54,140 nucleotides of DNA from Pseudoxanthobacter soli DSM 19599 (GTDB lineage Bacteria > Pseudomonadota > Alphaproteobacteria > Rhizobiales > Segnochrobactraceae). Both the position numbers and the translations under genes were made by a program. Shown here in pieces: positions 1 through 9,000 of this stretch; position 1 is the first letter of the stretch, and every line of letters starts with the position of its first letter. The DNA lies in the NCBI RefSeq assembly GCF_900148505.1, contig NZ_FRXO01000017.1, positions 1 through 54,140 of the forward strand, in the 5' to 3' direction. The notes below the pieces were generated by a model that saw only the letters and a program-made list of their open reading frames with translations, made no database searches and was not told the origin of the DNA.

Positions 1-3000
1 CGATCGAGATCGTCCCCGTCTCCAGGTTCGTGCCACCCGTGTAGGTGTTGTTGCCGCTCAAGGTGAGCGTGCCGCTGCCCGTCTTCGTCAGAACGCCGAT
101 GCCGGACACCACACCCGCATAGGTCCCGTCCGCCGTCTGGTCGAACAGCAGCGTCGCGTTGTTGGTGATGTCGCCCTGCAGGCTCGTCGTGTCGCCCGCG
201 AGCGTGCCCCCGGTGATGATCGTCCCGCCCGTATAGGTGTTCGCTCCCGTCAGCGTCAGCGTGCCGGAGCCAGACTTCGTCAGCGTGCCAGAACCCGAGA
301 TCACCGCGGAGTAGGTGCTGTCCGTCGCCTGATCGATCGCAAGCGTGCTGTTGTTGACGATCGTGGCGTCGCCGAGGCTCGCCACCGACGCCTGCAGCGT
401 GCCCGCCGACACCGTGATCATGCCGCTATAGCTGTTCGCTCCCGTCAGAACGAGCGTACCCGCGCCGGACTTCGTCAGACCGCCGCTCCCCGACACGGCG
501 CCCGACAGCGTCAGCGTGTTCGACGAATCAACCGACACCCCGCTCGCCGCAGACACAGCGACATTGCGCGCCGAAGAGAACGTCCCCGTCGCGGACAGCG
601 TGCCGCCCGACAGCGTCACACCCCCGCTCGCGCCCAGATTGTTGTCCGCAGACACCGACAACGTGCCGCCGGACACCGTCGTCCCGCCCGTGTACGTGTT
701 CGCGCCCGACAGAACCTGCGTCCCGCCGGACAGCGTCAGCGAGCCGGTGCCGCCGATCACACCCTCGAAGGAGTTCGCCGCAGCCGTCAGCGTCAGACCC
801 TTGCTACCCAGCGTCACCGTGCCGGCGCCGGTGAGGCTCTTGATCGACGCGCCCGCCGTCGCCCCGCTGATGTCGAACGTCCCGCTCACCGCCACCAAGC
901 TCGAAGCCGCGATCGAACCCGTCCCGGACAACGCCAGCGTCGCACCAGACGAGACCGCTGTCGAACTGGTGTACGTGTTCGCGCCGGACAGCGTCTCGCT
1001 GCCCCCGACCACTACCAGCGAGCCCGTGCCGCCGATCACGCCGGAGAACGTGCCCGTCGCAGCCGTCAGCAGCAGCGTCTGGGGCCCCAGCGTCACCGAG
1101 CCCGAGCCTGAGAGGCTCGCGATCCACACCCCCCTCGTCATCCCGCTGATGTCGAACGTGCCCGTCGCCGTCACCATGCTCGACGACTCGATCGCACCCG
1201 TTCCGGAGAGCGCAAGCGTCGCGCCAGACGAGATCGTGGTCGAGCCGGTGTATGTGCTCACACCCGACAGAACCTGCGTCCCGCCGGACACCGTCACCGA
1301 GCCCGTGCCGTCGATCGCGCCCGAGAACGTGCCCGTGGCAGCCGTCAGCGTCAGTGCCTGAGACCCCAGCGTCACCGTGCCGGCACCCGCCAGGCTCGTG
1401 ATCGAGGCGCCGCTCGTGGTCCCGCTGATGTCGAACGTGCCCGTCGCCGTCACACCGCTTGACGAGGCGATCGAACCCGTCCCAGACAGCGCCAGCGTCG
1501 CGCCGGACGAGATCGTGGTCCCGCCGGTGTACGTGTTCACACCGGACAGCGTCTGGGTCCCGGTTCCCGACTGCGTCAGCGAAGCCGCGCCCGAGATCAC
1601 ACCCGAGAACGTGCCCGTCCCCGCCGTCAGCGTCAGCGCCTTGCCGCCGAGCGTCACCGAACCGGCACCCGCCAGGCTCGCGATCGAGGCGCCGCTCGTG
1701 GTCCCGCTGATGTCGAACGTGCCCGTCGCCGTAACACCGCTCGACGAGGCGATCGAACCCGTCCCCGAAAGCGCCAGCGTCGCGCCGGACGAGACTGTGG
1801 TTCCGCCGGTGTACGTGTTCGCGCCGGACAGAACCTGCGTCCCGGTCCCGGACTGCGTCAGCGAGCCCGCGCCCGAGATCACGCCCGAGAACGTGCCCGT
1901 CCCCGCCGTCAGCGTCAGCGCCTTGCCGCCAAGCGTCACCGAACCGGCACCCGCAAGGCTCTTGATCGAGGCCCCGCTCGTCGTCCCGCTGATATCGAAC
2001 GTACCCGTCGCCGTCACAAGGCTGGAGGTCGCGATAGAACCCGTCCCGGACAGCGCGAGCGTCGCGCCAGACGAGACCGTGGTCGCCCCCGTGTACGTGT
2101 TCACGCCGGACAGCGCCTGCGTCCCGGTCCCGGACTGCGTCAGCGAGCCCGCGCCGCCGATCACGCCCGAGAACGTGCCCGTCCCCGCCGTCAGCGTCAG
2201 CGCCTGAGACCCCAGCGTCACCGAACCGGCACCCGCCAGGCTCGCGATCGACGCACCGCTCGTGGTCCCGCTGATGTCGAACGTGCCCGCCGCCGTCACA
2301 AGGCTGGAGGTCGCGATCGAACCCGTCCCAGACAGCGCGAGCGTCGCGCCAGACGACACCGTGGTCGCCCCCGTGTACGTGTTCACGCCCGACAGCGTCT
2401 GCGTCCCGGTCCCGGACTGCGTCAGCGAGCCCGTGCCCGAGATCACGCCGGAGAACGTACCCGTCCCCGCCGTCAGCGTCAGCGCCTGAGACCCCAGCGT
2501 CACCGCGCCCGAGCCCGCCAGGCTCGCGATCGAGGCCCCGCTCGTCGTCCCGCTGATGTCGAACGTACCCGTCGCCGCCACAAGGCTGGAGGTCGCGATC
2601 GAACCCGTCCCAGACAACGCGAGCGTCGCGCCGGACGAGACCGTCGTCCCGCCCGTGTACGTGTTCACGCCAGACAGCGTCTGCGTCCCGGTCCCGGACT
2701 GCGTCAGCGAGCCCGTGCCGCCGATCACGCCCGAGAACGTGCCCGTCCCCGCCGTCAACGTCAGCGCCTGAGACCCCAGCGCCACCGAACCGGCACCCGC
2801 CAGGCTCTTGATCGAGGCCCCGCTCGTGGTCCCGCTGATGTCGAACGTGCCCGCCGCCGTCAAACCGCTCGACGTCGCAATCGAACCCGTCCCCGACAGC
2901 GCGAGCGTCGCGCCGGACGACACCGTCGTCCCACCGGTGTACGTGTTCGCGCCGGACAGAGTCTCGGTGCCGCCGGACAGCGTCAACGCGCCCGTGCCGG

Positions 3001-6000
3001 AGATCGCGCCCGAGAACGTGTCCGTCCCCGCCGTCAGTGTCAGCGCCTGAGACCCCAGCGTCACCGAACCGGCACCCGCCAGGCTCGCGATCGACGCACC
3101 GCTCGTCGTGGCGCTGATGTCGAACGTCGCCCCCGTGGATGCGGTCACGCTCGCATTCGCGATCGAACCCGCCCCCGTCAACGCCAGCGTGCCCGCCGAG
3201 ATCGTCGCCCGGCCTGCGTAACCATTGCTGCCGCTGGACAGCGTGAGCGTACCGCTCCCCACCTTCGTCAGAGCGCCAGCGCCGCCCAGGCCCCCCGCCA
3301 GCGTCACCGTGCTCGACCGGGTATCGAGCGTGCTCGCCGCAGAGACGGTGACGGCCCGCGTCGTGGTGAAGCTCCCGCTCGCCGCCAGCGTCCCGCCGTT
3401 GAGCGTCAGCCCACCGCTCGCAGCCCCCAGATTATCGGTGTTAGACACGACAAGCGCACCGCCGGAGATCACCGTCCCGCCTGAGTAGGTGTTGGCCCCG
3501 GTGATATAGAAATTACCCGATCCGCTCACCGCAACGGAGCCCGTTCCCGAGATCGTATTGGCAATCGTGGACGAGCTGCTTCCAATAAATACGATGGCGC
3601 TATTGTCGATGACGTTGCCGCCGCCGATCCGATAAACCTGAAGCGTACCGGCCGAAATGGTCAGGTCACCGGAAAGGGAGTACAATCCGGAGAGCGTCAG
3701 CGTTCCCGAACCCGTCTTCGTGAACGTGCCGGAGCCACTGATTTCGCCCGCATAGTCGCCATCGGTGGTTTGATTGAAGATCACCGCGCCGTTGTTGACG
3801 AGCGCTCCGGCAAGGGTCTGCGAGGAGGCCTGCAACGTGCCCGCAGAGACCGTAAGCTGCCCATTGAAGGTGCTCGGCCCGGCCAGAATGAGCGTGCCCG
3901 TCCCGAGCTTCGTCAGCGCCCCCACGCCGGTCACCTGAGCCGTCTGCGTCAGTGTATAAGAGCCGACGTCGATGGTACTTGCGGTGTTGACATCAATGGA
4001 ATGGGTCGAGCTGAAGCTCGACGCCACCTTCAATGTTCCGCCTTGAAGAACGATGGCACCCGGGCCCAGGTTGGCGTCGCCCGAGACAATGAGGGTCCCA
4101 CCCGAGATCGTCGTGGCGCCGGCATACGTGTTGGTGCCCGACAATGTCAGCGTGCCGCCGGACAGGGTCAGAGAGCCCCCGCCGACGATCACGCCGGAGA
4201 AGGTTCCGGTCGCTGCGGTGATCGTCAGACTTTTGGATATGCCGACCGTGCCCGCACCGGTAAGGTCAACAATTGTGGCCCCTGTCGTGTAATCGGCTTG
4301 CGAGAATGTGGCCCCGGCCGCGACAGCGACGCCGCTCGACGACGCGATCGAACCCGTTCCCGAAAGCGCAAGCGTGCCGGAAGAGATCGTCGTCGAACCC
4401 GTGTACGTGTTCGTGCCGGACAGCGTCAGCTTGCCGGAGCCCGATACCACCAGAATGCCGGCACCCGAGACGACGCCCGAGAGGGTCAGCGTGTCGCTCG
4501 CATTGTTGACCCTAATGGTGTTGGTCGTCGCGGTCGCCAGTGTGACCGCCCGCGAAGACGTGAAGCTCCCGCCGACACCAAGCGTGCCGCTGGAGAGCGT
4601 CAAACCGCCGCTCGCATCACCCAGATTGGCGTCCGCCTGGACGTTCAGGACGCCTCCGGCCAATATCGTCGTTCCGCCAGAATAGGTGTTCGTGCCGTAG
4701 AATGCCTGGCTAGAGCCGCCGCCGACAATCACCACGGCACCGGTGCCCGAGATCACACCGCTATAGGTGGTTGACGCCGGGGCCGAAAGTGTCAGCGTCT
4801 GAGAGCCCAATTTCACTGCAGTGGTGGCGTTGCCGGTGATCCACTTAACCGACGTGCCATTCGTCGCCCCACTGATGTCGAGCACACCATTCAGGGAGAG
4901 CTGCACACCGGAGCCTGCAATCGAACCTGAGCCCGCCAAGGCCAGCGTGCTGTTGCCCGAGATCGTCGTAAGGCCCGTATATGTGTTGGCGCCAGTCAAG
5001 GTCGCCGTACCGCCCGACACGGTCAATCCGCCTGCGCCCGAAATCACGCCGGCGAACGTGTCGTTCGCAACCTGCAGCTCCAAGCTCAGTCCGGTATTGC
5101 CCAGCGTCACCGCGCCCGACCCGGCCAGGCTCCTGATCGAAGCGCTTCCCGTCACGCCGCTGATGTCGAACGTGCCGCCCGTGGAAACCGTCACGACATT
5201 CGACGTCGTGATCGAGCCCGTCAGTGCCAGCGTGGCACCGGACGAGATCGTCGTCGCGCCCGTATACGTGTTCGCGCCCGACAGCGTCAGCGTGCCGCCG
5301 GACACGGTCAGAGAGCCGCCGCCCGAGCCGCGGATCGCGCCGGAGAACGTGCCCGCCGCAGCCGTCAGCGTCAGACCCTGAGTCCCCAGCGTCACCGTGC
5401 CGGCGCCCGTCAGGCTCGCGATAGACGCGCCGCTCGTCGTCCCGCTGATGTCGAACGTCGCCCCCGTCGCCACCGTCACAAGGCTCGACGCCGCGATCGA
5501 TCCCGTCCCGGACAACGCCAGCGTGCCGGACGAGATCGACGTAGACCCCGTGTACGTGTTCGCGCCCGACAGCGTCAGCGTGCCAGGGCCCGACATCACC
5601 AGAGTGCCGGAGCCGGACAGGACACCCGAAAGCCCCAGGGTGTCGCCCGCATTGGCGACGCTCACCGTGCTCGTCGTCCCGCTCGTCAGCGTGATCGCCC
5701 GCGTCGACGTGAAGCCCGCCGTCGTCAGCAGAGTGCCGCCCGACAGCGTCAGCGTCCCGCTGCTCGCGCCGATGTTCGCGTCCTGCGAGATCGAAAGCGT
5801 GCCCTCCTGAAGGATCGTGCCGCCGGAATAGGTGTTCGTGCCGGTGAGGATGAGCGTGCCCCCGCCGGTCTTCAGCACATCGCCCGGCTGGCTGCCGTCG
5901 CTGATCGTGCTCGCGACGGTGACGGTGTCTCCGGTCGCGACATCGAAGGTCGGGTCGCCGGACAGCACGATCGGATTGGAGATGACGAGGCCATCGCTCG

Positions 6001-9000
6001 CGAAGCTGAGGGCGGTGCCTTCGCTCATCGAGAGCGTGCCGGTGCCGAGCGCGTTGTTCGAGCCGACCCCGATCGTGCCCGCGGTCAGATTGATCCCGCC
6101 GGAATTGGTGTTGTCGCCAGAAAGGGTGAGAGTGCCGGCGCCGTTCTTGGTAAGCACCCCCGATCCGCTGAGGACGCCGGACAGCGTGACGGCGTTCGAT
6201 CCGATGTCGAGCGTGCTCGCCGACGAGATCACCACGGAACGTGCCGAGTTCGCAGCCGCCGTCACGGCGAGCGTGCCGCCCGCGAGGGTGACGCCGCCGC
6301 TCGCATCGCCCAGGTTGGCGTCCGACGAGATCGAGAGGATGCCGCCCGAGACCGTCGTGCCGCCGGTGTACGTGTTCGCGCCGGACAGCGTCAGCGTGCC
6401 AGAGCCGGATTGCACCACCGATCCGGTGCCGCTCAGGACCGACGTGTAGGTGAGATCGGAACTCAGATCGAAGTCGAGGGTGCCGCTGTTGGCGATCGGC
6501 CCCGCGAGCGAGCCGCCGTCCCCGAACTGCAGCGTGGCGCCCGAGATCGTCGTCGTGCCCGTGAACGTGTTCGCGCCGGTCAGGATCACCGTCCCGCCGC
6601 CCGAAACCGTCAGCGATCCGCTCCCGGAGATCACGCCGGCATAGGTGCCGGACGTCGCCTGATCGAAGACGACAGCGCTGTTGTTCACGATCGAGCCGGA
6701 GAGGCCCGAGGTCGTGCCCTGCAAGGTGCCCGCGGACACCGTGATCGTGCCGCCGTAGGTGTTCGCGCCCGACAGAATCAACGTGCCGGAACCCGCCTTC
6801 GTCAGCGCACCGGTTCCCGAGACCACGCCGGACAGGGTCACGGTGTTCGAACCGACGTTGACGGCACTTGCCGACGACACCACGATGCCGCGCGCCGACG
6901 TGAAACCGGACGAAGCGGCGAGCGTGCCGCCCGAGAGCGTCAGGCCTCCGCTTGCGTTGCCGAGATTCGCATCCGACGACACCGAGAGCGTCCCGTGCGA
7001 CACCGTGGTGCCGCCGGAATAGGTGTTGCTGCCGGACAGCGTCAGCGTGCCGGAGCCCACCTGCGCCACCGAGCCGGTTCCAGACAGAACGGACGAATAG
7101 GTGAGATCGGAACTCAGGTTGAAGGCGAGGGTGCCGCTGTTGGCGATCGGACCCGCGAGCGAGCCGCCGTTCCCGAATTGCAGCGTCGCGCCGGACGAGA
7201 TCGTCGTCGTGCCCGTGAAGGTGTTGGCCCCGGTCAGGGTGACGGTGCCGGTGCCAGACACCGTCAGCGAGCCCGTCCCGGAGATAGCACCGGCATAGGT
7301 GCCGGTGGCCGTCTGATTGAAGATGACGGCACCGTTGTTGACGATCGAACCGGTGAGGCTCGACGTCGTGCCCTGCAAGGTGCCCGCGGACACGGTGATC
7401 GTGCCGCTATACGTGCTCGACCCCGACAGAACGAGCGTGCCCGTGCCGACCTTTGTCAGCCCGCCAGCGCCAGAGACCGCGCCGGACAATGTCAGGGTGT
7501 TCGCCGATGTATTTATCGTGCTCGCAGCCGAGACCGCGACGGCACGAGCCATCGTGAACGTTGAGCCTGCGGCGAGGGTACCGCCGTTGAGTGTCAAGCC
7601 ACCGCTTGCATCGCCCAGATTCGCGTCCGCCGACACTGACAACGTGCCGCCGGTGACGGTCGTGCCGCCCGTATAAGTGTTCGTCCCGGAGAGCGTCTCG
7701 CTGCCGCCCGACAGCGTGAGAGACCCCAACCCGGAGATCACGCCGGAGAAGGTGCCGGTGGCGGCCGTGAGCGTCAGATTCTTGCTGCCGAGGACCACAG
7801 TCCCCGCCCCAGCAAGGCTCTGGATCGAGGCTCCGCTCGTTGTCCCGCTGATGTCGAACGCGCCCGTTGCCGTCACACCGCTCGAGGTCGCGATCGAACC
7901 CGTCCCGGACAGGGCGAGCGTCGTTCCGGACGAAACCGTCGTCCCGCCGGTGTACGTGTTCGCACCCGACAGCGTCAGCGTGCCCGTCCCCGACGCAACC
8001 AGGGCGCCGGAGCCGGAGACCACGCCGGAAAGGGCCAGAGCGTTGGCCGGGGCCACGCTCACCGTGCTCGACGTCGCGGCCGCAAGCGTCACGCCACGCG
8101 AAGACGTGAAGCCCGACGAGGCGAGCAGCGTTCCGCCGGACAGCGTCACGCCGCCGCCCGCGTTGCCCAGGTTGTTATCCGCGGACACCGACAGCGTGCC
8201 GGCGGAAACGATCGTTCCGCCGCTATACGTGTTGGTGTTCGACAGGACCAGCGTACCGGCGTTCGTCTTCGTCAGCGCCCCGGCACCCGAAACGACACCG
8301 GACAGCGTCAGCGTGCTCGACGCGGCAACGTCGATCGAACTCGCGGCGGACACAGCGACCGTCCGGGCGGACGCGAACGTCGCCGTCGCGGCAAGCGTAC
8401 CGCCGGACAGCGTCACGCCGCCGCTCGCACCCAGATTGTTATCCGCCGACACGGAGAGCGTGCCCGCGGAGACCGTCGTCCCACCGGTATATGTATTCAC
8501 ACCGGACAGTGTCAGCGTGCCGGTATTCTTCTTCGTCAGCGCCCCGGAACCCGAGACGACGCCCGACAGCGTCAGCGTGCTCGATGCCGCGACGTCGATG
8601 GCGCTCGCCGCAGACATGACCACCGCCCGGCTCGACGATATCGTCGCCGTCGTCGCGAGCGTGCCGCCATTCAGTTTCAGATTGCTGCTTGCATCCCCAA
8701 GGTTGCTGTCTGCGGATACGGAAAGCGTGCCCGCCGAAATCGTCGTCGCACCGGTGTAGGTATTGGTACCGCTCAGCGTGACCGTGCCCGTGCCCAGGAC
8801 GGTGAGCGCGCCAGTGCCGGAAATCGCCCCGGCGTAGGTTCCGTTCGAGGTCTGATTGAAGTTCAGATAGCCATAATTGACAATCGACCCGGCCGTAATG
8901 CTGGTGGTCGTACCCTCCACCGTGCCGTTGACGAGCGAAAGCTTACCGGAATAGGTGTTGTTCGTCCCTGTAATGGTGACCTTGCCGGCACCTGCGATAC

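Noticed and set aside
871-3117. Regularly spaced repeats considered as a CRISPR array
   Set aside because: Units are 279-282 bp, coding, in frame, and lack short repeat/spacer structure; no cas genes are present.
516-8759. Long plus-strand frames (for example 516-1361, 1377-2207, 3770-4774, 6410-7564, 7677-8759) with repeats such as VPPDSVSVP
   Set aside because: They are antisense to the adhesin gene. GC-rich repeats lacking stops create them, and the minus-strand frame gives the recognised beta-strand repeats and a signal peptide.
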